From contig JASJAN010000058.1 in the NCBI GenBank assembly GCA_030066985.1, positions 1-55,475 on the forward strand: a stretch of 55,475 nt of DNA. Direction: 5' to 3'. The notes under the pieces were generated by a model that was not told the DNA's origin, made no database searches, and saw only the letters and a list, made by a program, of their open reading frames with translations. The stretch comes from Desulfobacterales bacterium (GTDB taxonomy: Bacteria; Desulfobacterota; Desulfobacteria; Desulfobacterales; JAHEIW01). The position numbers and the translations under genes are program-made. Shown one piece after another: positions 17,497 to 26,026 of this stretch (the first letter of the stretch is position 1; each line of letters opens with the position of its first letter).

Positions 17497-20400
17497 TCAT
17501 ACTGCCTTACTTAATGCAAAAATCTGGGCAAAAATCTGGTCGTTGTCAAAGCCTTTCAGATGAATGGCTCCGGAACGGCACGACGCGACACACAGCCCGC
17601 ATCCCTTGCAGAGCACCGGATTGACCTGGGCGCGGCCGGCAAAAGGCCCCTCTTCGGTAAAGGAGGGCGCTGAATAGGGGCAAACCGAGACACACACCCC
17701 GCACTCACTGCACAGCGTCGGATCCGTTTCTGCGATGGTGCCGCTGGTAAAAATCGTCTCGCGAGCCAGCAGTGCTACAGCGCGGGAGGCGGCCGCCTGA
17801 CCCTGGGCGATGGATTCATCGATGGGCTTGGGATAATGCGCCATGCCGCATAAAAATACGCCGTCGGTGGCAAATTCAACCGGCCCCAGTTTGGCATGGC
17901 GTTCGACAAAAAATCCGTCCTCGTTTAAGGGCACTTTGAAAAAGGTGGCCAGATCATTCGCATCGTTGGGTAAAATGGCGCTCGCCAGGCTGATCAGATC
18001 GGTTTCAATCTCAACCGGTCGCCCAATGACATGGTCGATGACCCGCACAAACAGTTTGTCCCCCTCGCTGACGACTTCGGGCTTATTGTCCACACTGAAG
18101 CGGATAAAAATCACGCCGGCTTCACGCGCCTGTTTGTACAGCGTTTCGCGCTCACCATAAGTCCGCAGGTCGCGGTACATGACAAACACATCCATTTCCG
18201 GGTTGAGTTTTTTGAGCTCCAGGGCATTGTCAACCGAATGCGTACAGCACACTCGCGAGCAATACGGCCGCTGCGGTTCGCGGGAGCCCACGCACTGAAT
18301 GAATACGGCCGTATTCAAACCCTTCAGGGCCGCATCATCTTTGATGAATTTTTGATCCAGCTCCAGGCTGGTGAGGATACGCGGATCTTTGCCGTAGTTG
18401 TATTCCTCGGGCTGATAGGGTTTGCCGCCGGTGGCCATCAGGGCGACGCCGTGATCCAGAATCTTTTCGTTACCGTTGACCGCCAGGGTGGTTTCGAAAT
18501 TGCCCACAAACCCTTCCACCTGTTTGATTTCGGTCTCAAGGTGAACGTGAATGTTTTTATTTTTCTGGACCTCATCGATCAGCCCGGCCAGTTTTTCCGG
18601 TACGCTGTCGCCGGATGCGGTGCGGTAAATCTTGCGGGCCTGACCGCCCAGTTGGGTGTCTTTTTCAATGATGTGGGTTTGATACCCCTGACGCGCAAGA
18701 CTTCTGGCGGCTGCCATCCCGGAGATGCCGCCGCCGACGACCATGGCAGTTTGATTGATTTCGAGCTCCGCCTCTTTGAGTGGCGCCATTAAGGCGACTT
18801 TGTGAACCGCCATGCGGATCAGGTCTTTGGCTTTTTTGGTGGCCAGCTCGGGATTGTTTTTATGAACCCAGGAATCCTGGTTACGGATATTGGCCATTTC
18901 AAACAGATATTTATTTAAGCCAGCGTTGATCAATGTTTCCTGAAACAGCGGCTCATGGGTTTTGGGCGTACAGGCCGCCACCACCACCCGGTTGAGGCCC
19001 TTTTCCGCGATGATTTTGGCCATGGTATCCTGGGTGTCCTGGGAGCAGGAATATAAATTGTCGGTTGCAAATTCAACATAGGGCAGGGTTGCGGCGTATT
19101 CGGCCACAGCCGGCACATCCACCACCCCGGCAATATTGATACCGCAATGGCAGACAAATACGCCGATGCGGGGACGCTCATTGACCACATTGACCTCGGG
19201 CACTACTTCTTTGCTTTTGATCAGCGTATTGCGGGCCGAGCTGAGAATTTCGCCGGCGGCACTGGCGGCTGCGCTGGAATCCACCACTGATTGGGGAATA
19301 TCTTTGGGCCCCTGGAAGGCGCCGCAGACATAAATCCCTCTTCTGGAAGTCGCCACAGGCTCAAAGCTGGAGGTCTGGCAAAAATTGCTCTCAGTCAGAT
19401 CGATTTTGAGTTTCTTGGCAAGTTCGATGACCTCAGGTGAGGTTTCCATCCCGATTGACAGCACGATCAGATCAAAATTTTCGCTGATCATCTCGCCGCT
19501 TTCGGTCACATAGCGGATGACCAAATCATCGGTTCCCAAAACTGGATCCACCGAGTGCACCCGGCTGCGAATAAAACGAATGCCGTGCTTTTCACGGGCG
19601 TTGTCGTAAAAGCGCTCAAAATCTTTTCCCGGCGTGCGAATGTCCATGTAAAAGACCGCACAATCCAAATCATCACCAACATGCTCTTTGGCGATGACCG
19701 CTTCCTTGATGGCATACATGCAGCATACCGAAGAGCAGTATGAATGGTCGCATTTGTTCATGTCCCGGGAGCCCACGCACTGGAACCAGGCAATTTTTTT
19801 GGGTTCGGCTTTGTCTTTGGACTGCCGGGTCACATGCCCCATGGTCGGTCCGGATGCGGACAGGATGCGCTCGAATTCCAGCGAGGTCATCACATTGGGC
19901 AGTTTGGAATACTGGTAGTTATCAAATTTAGACGGATCAAATGGCGCAAACCCCGGTGCCAGCACTACCGAGCCCACTTGCAGGGTTTCGGTCTGGGGCT
20001 TTTGGTCAAAATCGACCGCATCGGTGGGGCAGATTTTTTTGCAGGCGCCGCATTTCTTTTTTTGGATGTAAATACAGCTGTCTCCGTCGATGCAATATTT
20101 CAACGGAACCGCTTGGGGATATTGCACGTAGGCGGATTTGCGTTTAACAATCCCGGCGTTGTAGGGATCCACTACCTTTTTGGGGCATTTTTCTGCGCAG
20201 GCGCCGCAGGCAATACACAAAGATTCATCGATATAGCGCGGTTGCCGAATCAGTTCGACCTCAAAGTTGCCTGCGCTGCCTTTGATGTTTTTAACTTCAC
20301 TGAGGGTTTTAAGCTCTATATTCAGGTGCCGGCCGACCTCGACCAGTTTGGGTGAAATAATTCACATGGCACAATCATTGGTGGGAAAGGTTTTGTCCAG

Positions 20401-20541
20401 CTGCGACATCACACCGCCGATGGATGAGTCCTTCTCGACCAGATAGACATAGTAGCCTGAATCCGCCAGGTCCAGCGCCGCCTGCATTCCGGAAATACCG
20501 CCTCCGACCACCATTGCTGATCCGATTACTTCTTTTGGCAT
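17497..20541 (-). CDS. hdrA: Long HdrA-type flavoprotein with extra N-terminal module, predicted selenoprotein (Sec60)
   Basis: The frame starts at ATG 20541 after AGGAG and runs 1014 residues to 17497 if the TGA at 20364-20362 is read as selenocysteine. Residues 1-60 are a flavin-binding module (VVGGGISG at 12-18, then TNDCAM before Sec60); next are [11 protein letters not shown] and ferredoxin clusters [14 protein letters not shown] and [10 protein letters not shown] canonical HdrA follows from about residue 355 ([17 protein letters not shown]), with a second GGGISG near 500 and two C-terminal clusters ([14 protein letters not shown] and [11 protein letters not shown]). So it is a fusion of an HdrA-like module and a full HdrA. 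HdrA carries the FAD that splits electron pairs in bifurcating complexes. Other HdrA proteins have cysteine at the Sec60 position. A start after the TGA would drop the dinucleotide site. Confidence 0.9.
20329..20346 (-). promoter_or_regulatory. Candidate SECIS hairpin of hdrA
   Basis: Sixteen bases after the TGA at 20364-20362 the minus strand reads CTGGTC, loop GAGGTC, GGCCGG. All six positions pair when G-U is allowed, and the loop contains GGTC, like the SelB-binding loop of Escherichia coli fdhF. Confidence 0.65.
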
Positions 20542-20636
20542 TGACTGTTTCTCCTAGAAAAATTTTGATAAATTATCTCAAACTTAACGTTTTTTTTAAG
20601 ATGAATGACCCCTTGCCAGCTTTAGGCAAAGAAGGC

Positions 20637-20665
20637 AGAATATAAATTTAGTCTGCTTTTGTCAA
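20637..20665 (-). promoter_or_regulatory. Sigma-70 promoter of the hdrA-flx operon
   Basis: TTGACA (20665-20660), 17-base spacer, TATTCT (20642-20637) on the minus strand. The start would be near 20630, about 90 bases before the hdrA ATG. A short inverted repeat TTGCC...GGCAA (near 20613-20629) covers the start region and could be an operator or leader hairpin. The remaining 20666-21010 stretch holds no recognised gene or element. Confidence 0.65.
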
Positions 20666-21010
20666 TGAATTTTGGGGGCATCAGACGCAAAAAAAACGGA
20701 TTACGATTATTAGAATTGCTTTAAATTTCATATTCTTAGTCAACAAATAAATGGGCTTCAGTGCACCTCTGCGGGTGCTCCTCAACTTTGTCGCAAGATC
20801 TTATTTGTGCGGCCGTGATCGGCGCAAAGCGGGATCTGTCGCATTCAGATCATTTTCAATTCACTGGGCTAGGTTGCAATCGTTTGTGGGATCGGCTATA
20901 CAATTTGATCCGAAATATTGGATCAGTCGTTAATGGCGATTTTGATGATAGGTTTGCATGACATGGTACATGCGTTAAATGCAATGAGACATTCATAGGG
21001 AGATCGCTGA

Positions 21011-21394
21011 ATGCGGATTCAGGTTTTATTAACGTGCGCGCTAATTATGCTGTTTTGTTGCTTTGCGGCCGTCGCCTTGGCCCAGGAAGATATGGTTGTA
21101 ATTGACAACTCGGTTTTTGAAGACCCACAACGCCCGCCGGCTGTTTTCAAGCATGACGATCATAATGAATTGGCCCAGATCGAAGAATGCAATGAATGCC
21201 ACCATGTCTATGAGGACGGCAAACGCCTGGAGGATGAATCTTCCGAGGATCAGCGCTGCGCGGATTGCCATGAACTGCAGGATGTCGGTTCCAAACCTGG
21301 TCTGGTCAAGGCTTTTCATACCAACTGCAAAAACTGTCATCGTGAGCAAAAGCGGGGGCCGTTGATGTGTGGGCAGTGTCATGTTAGGGATTAG
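21011..21394 (+). CDS. Periplasmic tetraheme cytochrome c3-like protein
   Basis: The 127-residue product begins with a signal peptide (about residues 1-24, ending FAAVALAQ) and has exactly four CxxCH heme-binding motifs: CNECHH, CADCHE, CKNCHR and CGQCHV. Extra histidines ([14 protein letters not shown]) supply the distal ligands, as in class III cytochromes. Cytochrome c3 carries electrons between periplasmic hydrogenases or formate dehydrogenases and membrane complexes in sulfate reducers. It diverges from the hdrA operon. A GGGAG lies just upstream of the ATG. Confidence 0.9.
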   Translation: MRIQVLLTCALIMLFCCFAAVALAQEDMVVIDNSVFEDPQRPPAVFKHDDHNELAQIEECNECHHVYEDGKRLEDESSEDQRCADCHELQDVGSKPGLVKAFHTNCKNCHREQKRGPLMCGQCHVRD

Positions 21395-21486
21395 GGTTAT
21401 TCGTTATTTGTTATTGGTTATGGGTTCATTGTCTGGAGCCATAAAATCGATAATCATTGTCAAGTTCTAATAACAATTGTCGACCT

Positions 21487-22455
21487 ATGAATCCTACTAC
21501 CACCAAGCCCAAAATCATCATCATCTGCGGGCCCACCGGTATCGGCAAAACGAGCGTTGCCATCCGGTTGGCGCAGCACTTCAAGGGCCACATCATCGGC
21601 GCAGATTCCATGCAGATCTACAAATACATGGATATCGGTACCGCCAAACCCACGGCTGACGAGCAGGCGCGCGTAACTCACCATATGGTGGACATCATTG
21701 CCCCGGATGAGCCCTTTGATGCGGCCCGCTACACCGAACGTGCCCGCCAAATTATTGCCGAGCTTTGCGAACAGCACATCCTGCCTTTTGTGGTCGGGGG
21801 AACCGGCCTGTATATCAAGGCATTGATCTACGGCCTGTTTGAGGACGATGCTTCTGATCCGCAAATTCGCGCCAAACTGAAAGCGGAAGCTGACAGCCAG
21901 GGTATTGACGCGCTATACCAGCGCCTGAGCCGCATGGATCCTGGAACCGCCCGGCGCCTGCATCCCAATGACACCTACCGCATCCTGCGGGCCCTTGAGG
22001 TTGTGCAAGCCACCGGCAAACCCATATCGCGGCACCACCGGGAGCATGCTTTTGCAGAACAACCGTTTGAAACTTTAAAAATTGGCCTGAAGATGGAGCG
22101 TGAAATGTTGTATGAGCGCATCAATCAGAGGGTTGATGCCATGCTGGCAGCCGGTTTTCTGTCTGAGGTAAAAGACTTGCTCAAAAAAGGGTACGGCGCC
22201 GACCTTAAAGCCATGCAATCCATTGGCTATCGTCACATGGTGGACACCATCCAGGGCCGGCTAACGCCGGAAGAGTGCGCGCGCGCCCTCAAACGTGATC
22301 ATCGGCGCTACGCCAAGCGCCAGATGACCTGGTTCAACGCGGATGCCGACATTGTCTGGGTTGCGCCAGAGCGGATCGAAGAGATGATTCAGTTGGTGGA
22401 TAGATTTATCGGTGTAGTCAAAAGAGTAAAACCTAATTTGAAACGCTCAATTTAG
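21487..22455 (+). CDS. miaA: tRNA dimethylallyltransferase
   Basis: The 322-residue enzyme transfers a dimethylallyl group to adenosine-37 of tRNAs that read codons starting with U. The P-loop GPTGIGKTS is at 15-23, then IIGADSMQIYKYMDIGTAKP, VVGGTGLYIKALIYG and the C-terminal RRYAKRQMTWFNAD, all family hallmarks. The ATG at 21487 (MNPTTTKPK) is used; a TTG ten codons upstream is in frame but less likely. The last seven codons, including the stop, are repeated exactly at 22642-22663. Confidence 0.95.
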   Translation: MNPTTTKPKIIIICGPTGIGKTSVAIRLAQHFKGHIIGADSMQIYKYMDIGTAKPTADEQARVTHHMVDIIAPDEPFDAARYTERARQIIAELCEQHILPFVVGGTGLYIKALIYGLFEDDASDPQIRAKLKAEADSQGIDALYQRLSRMDPGTARRLHPNDTYRILRALEVVQATGKPISRHHREHAFAEQPFETLKIGLKMEREMLYERINQRVDAMLAAGFLSEVKDLLKKGYGADLKAMQSIGYRHMVDTIQGRLTPEECARALKRDHRRYAKRQMTWFNADADIVWVAPERIEEMIQLVDRFIGVVKRVKPNLKRSI

Positions 22456-22663
22456 GAACTAATTTGAGCGCTTGTCGAGATTGCTGCAGCTACACGGCAG
22501 ATGGCGTTCCGCTATAGTAAACTATGCGGAACTCTATCTAACACAGTAGATGCGGTAATATCGGCAAGCCCGAAGGGTTTCAAATTAAAAATATTATAAT
22601 CGATAGGATTCCTTTGAATAAGAATGTATTCTTAATATTTTTAATTTGAAACGCTCAATTTAG
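22434..22663. repeat. Composite repeat region with 22-base direct repeat and palindromic element copy B
   Basis: A 22-base sequence (22434-22455, the end of miaA) recurs exactly at 22642-22663, at the end of the PilZ gene. Between the copies lie: a short hairpin with arms CGCTCAA.TTA; palindromic element B with outer arms 22471-22488 and 22551-22568 and inner hairpin 22506-22532 whose core GCTATAGTAAACTATGC equals that of the element at 54794-54889; and an 18-base perfect inverted repeat, 22578-22595 with 22634-22651, enclosing a TAAGAAT/ATTCTTA palindrome. Confidence 0.75.
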
Positions 22664-22990
22664 TTGGTATTCTTTACCGTTCTTAATCAAGCTCAAAAAC
22701 TTCAGACCAAACCCCCGCCGGTTCAGATGCACCACCTGACCCTTGAGCATGATGCCTTTTTCGATTTTGGTGCGCGAAATGACCAGCGTAATAATCTGTC
22801 CTTCGGCGAAATGATTGCGTGTTTCAATAAAAACACCGCCCTTGCTGATATTTTGGGTCAAGCCGGCATAATAACGGTTTTGGCAGGCAAAAATGGTGGC
22901 GCGGCGAAACGGTTTGCGGGTGAATTTTCTCAAATTAATGAAGGGTTTTGCCGCTCTTTCATGCAGATAGACCACATTTTCGTGGGGCAT
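22655..22990 (-). CDS. PilZ domain protein
   Basis: The 111-residue protein is a single PilZ domain. It has RKPFRRATIFACQNRYYAG near the start, where the RxxxR of c-di-GMP-binding PilZ domains would be, then NISKGGVFIET (the D/NxSxxG motif) and a C-terminal GLKFLSL. It probably binds c-di-GMP and acts on a partner. The ATG at 22990 has AAGGA six bases upstream; the ATG two codons earlier touches the Shine-Dalgarno. A diguanylate cyclase is transcribed divergently next door, which makes a signalling link plausible. Its 3' end lies inside the repeated miaA-end sequence. Confidence 0.85.
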   Translation of the reverse strand: MPHENVVYLHERAAKPFINLRKFTRKPFRRATIFACQNRYYAGLTQNISKGGVFIETRNHFAEGQIITLVISRTKIEKGIMLKGQVVHLNRRGFGLKFLSLIKNGKEYQLN

Positions 22991-23076
22991 AATCATTCCT
23001 TAATAAGGGTTTGTCGCCATTTAACAGGTTGTCTGTGCTGTTTTGCCTTTTGTCAACGGATGACAACACTATAAAA

Positions 23077-23105
23077 TTTATATCATAGACACAATATGCA
23101 GTCAA
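23077..23105 (-). promoter_or_regulatory. Sigma-70 promoter of the PilZ gene
   Basis: TTGACT (23105-23100), 17-base spacer, TATAAA (23082-23077) on the minus strand, about 80 bases before the PilZ start. The rest of the 400-base divergent spacer (22991-23391) shows no further element I can support. Confidence 0.6.
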
Positions 23106-23391
23106 TATTCGTGTTTACCTACCATATATAGTGTGCATATGGCCTTACGGGGTTGGTCGTATCCGTGATTTCGGAATCAAATGGCGAGCCAGGCTGGATC
23201 CGTATCGGTTGCACATTTTAAACTTGATCCGGCACAAGATATGGTATATAAATCATTAATTAACGTCTATATCTCGTATTATTCATTCGTCTGTGGCGAC
23301 ACACCCGGTTCCACTTCCGAGACTTGCCCCCTATGAGAGAACCAGCGTAGCAGAATTCGACCGCTAAATTCAGGAGAATTGGACGACCTGC

Positions 23392-24531
23392 ATGTCACAA
23401 CCCATCATACCCGACGGTTATTATGGTCATATTTTAAAAGGTAACTACAGTCGCACCCTTAAGGAACACATCTCGCGCTGCATCCGGAATTGTGAGGGAT
23501 ATGATCAACTGGGTGCCCCTGCCATCCCTTATATTGCGGCCTGGAAAGAAACCCAGCAGGTCATCTGGTATGAATTTGTCGGCAGGCAGCTGATTCAGCT
23601 GCTGGGCTGCGATTACGCGGATGCATCAGAAACATTCAGAACCAGTATGGTTGAGCGCCATGTCTATTCAAAAAGGGACCCACCTGAAGAACCTCAGGAG
23701 GTTATTCTGAATAGCAATGAGGTTTTGGAGCGCAAAACTGAACTGCGAGACGCCGTAATGAATAGCGGGGATTTGGATGCGGTCTATAAAATCAAGGCCG
23801 CCGACGGTCGAACCTACTGGCTGAAAGACCAGGCCAAATTGGAATCCTATGAATCGGATCAAATTTATGTTTCGCTGGGCAATCTAACAATCGTCACAAA
23901 AGAGATGGAAGCCGAAGAACACCTTAAACAGGTTCAAAAAGCCCTGCGAAAAAGTGAACAAAAATTCAAAGAGCAGGCGATTCACGATAACCTGACCGGG
24001 CTTTTCAACACCCGCCATCTGTACACCGCACTGCCGGCGTTGATCAAAAAAAGCGCTGCCAACCACGAAGTGTTTTCACTGGTCTTTATGGATATCGATG
24101 ATTTTAAACAGGTGGTGGACACCCACGGACATCTGAATGCCAGCAAGACGCTGCAAGAAATCGGGCAAACCTTGATGGCCGCCCTGGCGGATCCGGCTTT
24201 CGGGGTGGCTTATGGCGGAGATGAGTTTGTGTTGGTGCTGCCCGGATTTGACAAGCCAAAGGCCTTGGAAATGGCGGACACCACCCGGCAGCGAATCAAA
24301 GATACTGTTTACCTTCAAAAAACAGGTTTAAATGTTCGTGTACATGCCAGCCTGGGCGTCTCCACTTTCCCCCATGATGCCGAAACACTGACCGAGCTAT
24401 TGGCGCTGGCGGATCAGGCCATGTTCAGTGTCAAAAAAAGGGGCAAAGACTCGGTTTGCAGCATTTCCTATGAAACCACAGAAGACGGTAACCGCATCGG
24501 CAAGATCGTCTCGTATGATTGCCAGGATTGA
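23392..24531 (+). CDS. Diguanylate cyclase with N-terminal PAS-like sensor
   Basis: The 379-residue protein has a GGDEF domain (about 190-360) with an intact active site GGDEF at 275-279, preceded by DNLTGLFNTRHLY and FMDIDDFKQVVDTHGH, so it should make c-di-GMP. The inhibitory I-site RxxD usually nine residues before GGDEF is absent (alanines there), so product inhibition is probably lost. Residues 1-170 look like a PAS-type region (YIAAWKETQQVIWYEF and LKDQAKLESYESDQIYVSLG), then a coiled linker. No membrane segment, so it is cytoplasmic. Confidence 0.88.
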   Translation: MSQPIIPDGYYGHILKGNYSRTLKEHISRCIRNCEGYDQLGAPAIPYIAAWKETQQVIWYEFVGRQLIQLLGCDYADASETFRTSMVERHVYSKRDPPEEPQEVILNSNEVLERKTELRDAVMNSGDLDAVYKIKAADGRTYWLKDQAKLESYESDQIYVSLGNLTIVTKEMEAEEHLKQVQKALRKSEQKFKEQAIHDNLTGLFNTRHLYTALPALIKKSAANHEVFSLVFMDIDDFKQVVDTHGHLNASKTLQEIGQTLMAALADPAFGVAYGGDEFVLVLPGFDKPKALEMADTTRQRIKDTVYLQKTGLNVRVHASLGVSTFPHDAETLTELLALADQAMFSVKKRGKDSVCSISYETTEDGNRIGKIVSYDCQD

Positions 24532-24604
24532 CGAGCATCATCTTCATCTGTGTTGAACGGTTGCGATTTTCCCAACTGCGGTTCGCTATATTCAATGGAG
24601 TGGA

Positions 24605-25855
24605 TTAGACGATCTCGAGGGCACAGGCCATCGACACCCCCCCGCCTCCGCAGAGAGTGGCCAGACCCAGGTTCTTCTTTTGTTTTTTGAGGGCATACAA
24701 AAGTGTGATCATAATCCGGGCACCGGTGGCCCCCACCGGGTGGCCCAGACCGATACCGGAGCCGTTGATGTTGGTGATATCCCGCTTCAAGCCCAGCTCC
24801 TTTTCACAGCCCAGGTACTGGGCGGCAAAGGCTTCATTGATTTCGATCAATTCAAAATCCGGCATTTTGAGCCCGCTGCGCTTTAACAGATCGTTGACCG
24901 CCGGCACCGGAGACAGCCCCATAATTGATGGATGGCAGCCGCCTTTGCCGATGGCCTTAATGCGGGCCAACGGTTGAATACCGAGATTTTTGGCTTTTTC
25001 AGCCGACATGATGACCATTGCGGCTGATCCGTCATTGATGCCACTGGCGTTTCCGGCTGTTACTGTGCCGATGTCAGGCACAAATGCCGGCCGCAGCTTT
25101 TGAAGGTCAGCCAGGGTTAGCCCCGGTCTGAAATGCTCGTCTTTGTCAAAAATGATGGGCTTTTTCTTTCTTTGCGGAACTTCTATGGGCACGATTTCAG
25201 CTTTAAACGTGCCGTCTTTGGTGGCGCGCTCCACATTGTTGTGGCTGCGCAACGCCACCTCGTCCATTTCTTCGCGACTGATGTTTAGATGCTGGGCCAC
25301 AAATTCGGCCGTATGTCCCATGATATAGGGTTTGCCTTTAAAAAAGGACAGTGGCGGTTTACTGGCATCCACCGGACCATCTTCGGGGTGGGGGATGATG
25401 TGGGACCCGCAGTGCAAACTGCGGATCAGATTGTCGATACAGGTTTGATCCTGCAGGCGGTATCCCCAGCGGGCACCGGGCAGTGAGAAAGGCACTCCTG
25501 ACATATGTTCAACACCGCCGGCCAGTATGATGTCCGCCATACCGGTCTGGATCATAGCCATCCCTGATAGCGCAGCTTCCATACCGGAGATACAGACCCG
25601 GTTGATCGTCACCGCCGGCACACTATCCGGTATGCCGGCCAAAAGCGCGGCGATTCGGGTCACGTTTAAGGTGTCCACCGGCTCCAAACAGCAACCAAAG
25701 CGCACGTCATCGATTAAGGCCGCATCGATACCGGCGCGTTCCACCGCAGCTTTCATCGTCACACTGGCGATGGTGGCGGCATGGCTGTCTTTTAAGGTGG
25801 CACCAAAAGCACCAATGGCAGTACGGCAGGCGGAAGCGATCACAACGTCTTTCAT
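24605..25855 (-). CDS. Acetyl-CoA C-acetyltransferase (thiolase)
   Basis: The 416-residue enzyme has the three catalytic residues: Cys88 in NRVCISGMEA, His372 in GLGHPVGATG and Cys402 in LCGGGGVSMA. It either condenses two acetyl-CoA or cleaves 3-ketoacyl-CoA. The usual NKVCGSG/NKVCASG is NRVCISG here, slightly unusual. An acyl-CoA dehydrogenase gene precedes it on the same strand, which favours a degradative role. The GGAGC upstream of ATG serves as ribosome site. Confidence 0.92.
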   Translation of the reverse strand: MKDVVIASACRTAIGAFGATLKDSHAATIASVTMKAAVERAGIDAALIDDVRFGCCLEPVDTLNVTRIAALLAGIPDSVPAVTINRVCISGMEAALSGMAMIQTGMADIILAGGVEHMSGVPFSLPGARWGYRLQDQTCIDNLIRSLHCGSHIIPHPEDGPVDASKPPLSFFKGKPYIMGHTAEFVAQHLNISREEMDEVALRSHNNVERATKDGTFKAEIVPIEVPQRKKKPIIFDKDEHFRPGLTLADLQKLRPAFVPDIGTVTAGNASGINDGSAAMVIMSAEKAKNLGIQPLARIKAIGKGGCHPSIMGLSPVPAVNDLLKRSGLKMPDFELIEINEAFAAQYLGCEKELGLKRDITNINGSGIGLGHPVGATGARIMITLLYALKKQKKNLGLATLCGGGGVSMACALEIV

Positions 25856-25885
25856 TTTTGGCTCCTTTGTTGCGAGTTTCTAATT

Positions 25886-26020
25886 ATAGGTGTCAGGTGT
25901 CAGCTTAAGGCCCGAGGGGCCTTCCTTTTCTCTAAAGGCTATAATGTTTATACTGCCTCGGAGAGATTTTTGATTAGTGCAAGACACGTTATGCCCTGAC
26001 ACCTGACACCTGACACCTAT
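25886..26020. repeat. 18-base inverted repeat of GGTGTCA words
   Basis: The 18 bases at 25886-25903 are the exact reverse complement of 26003-26020, both made of the word GGTGTCA / TGACACC (three iterations on the right). Inside is a further hairpin AAGGCCC, GAG, GGGCCTT (about 25907-25923). It fills the spacer between the acyl-CoA dehydrogenase and thiolase genes and could form a large stem in their mRNA. Confidence 0.6.
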
Positions 26021-26026
26021 TTCCCA

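Noticed and set aside
18031-18792. 253-codon open frame on the plus strand inside hdrA
   Set aside because: It mirrors the third-position bias of hdrA, has no ribosome site and no recognisable domain.
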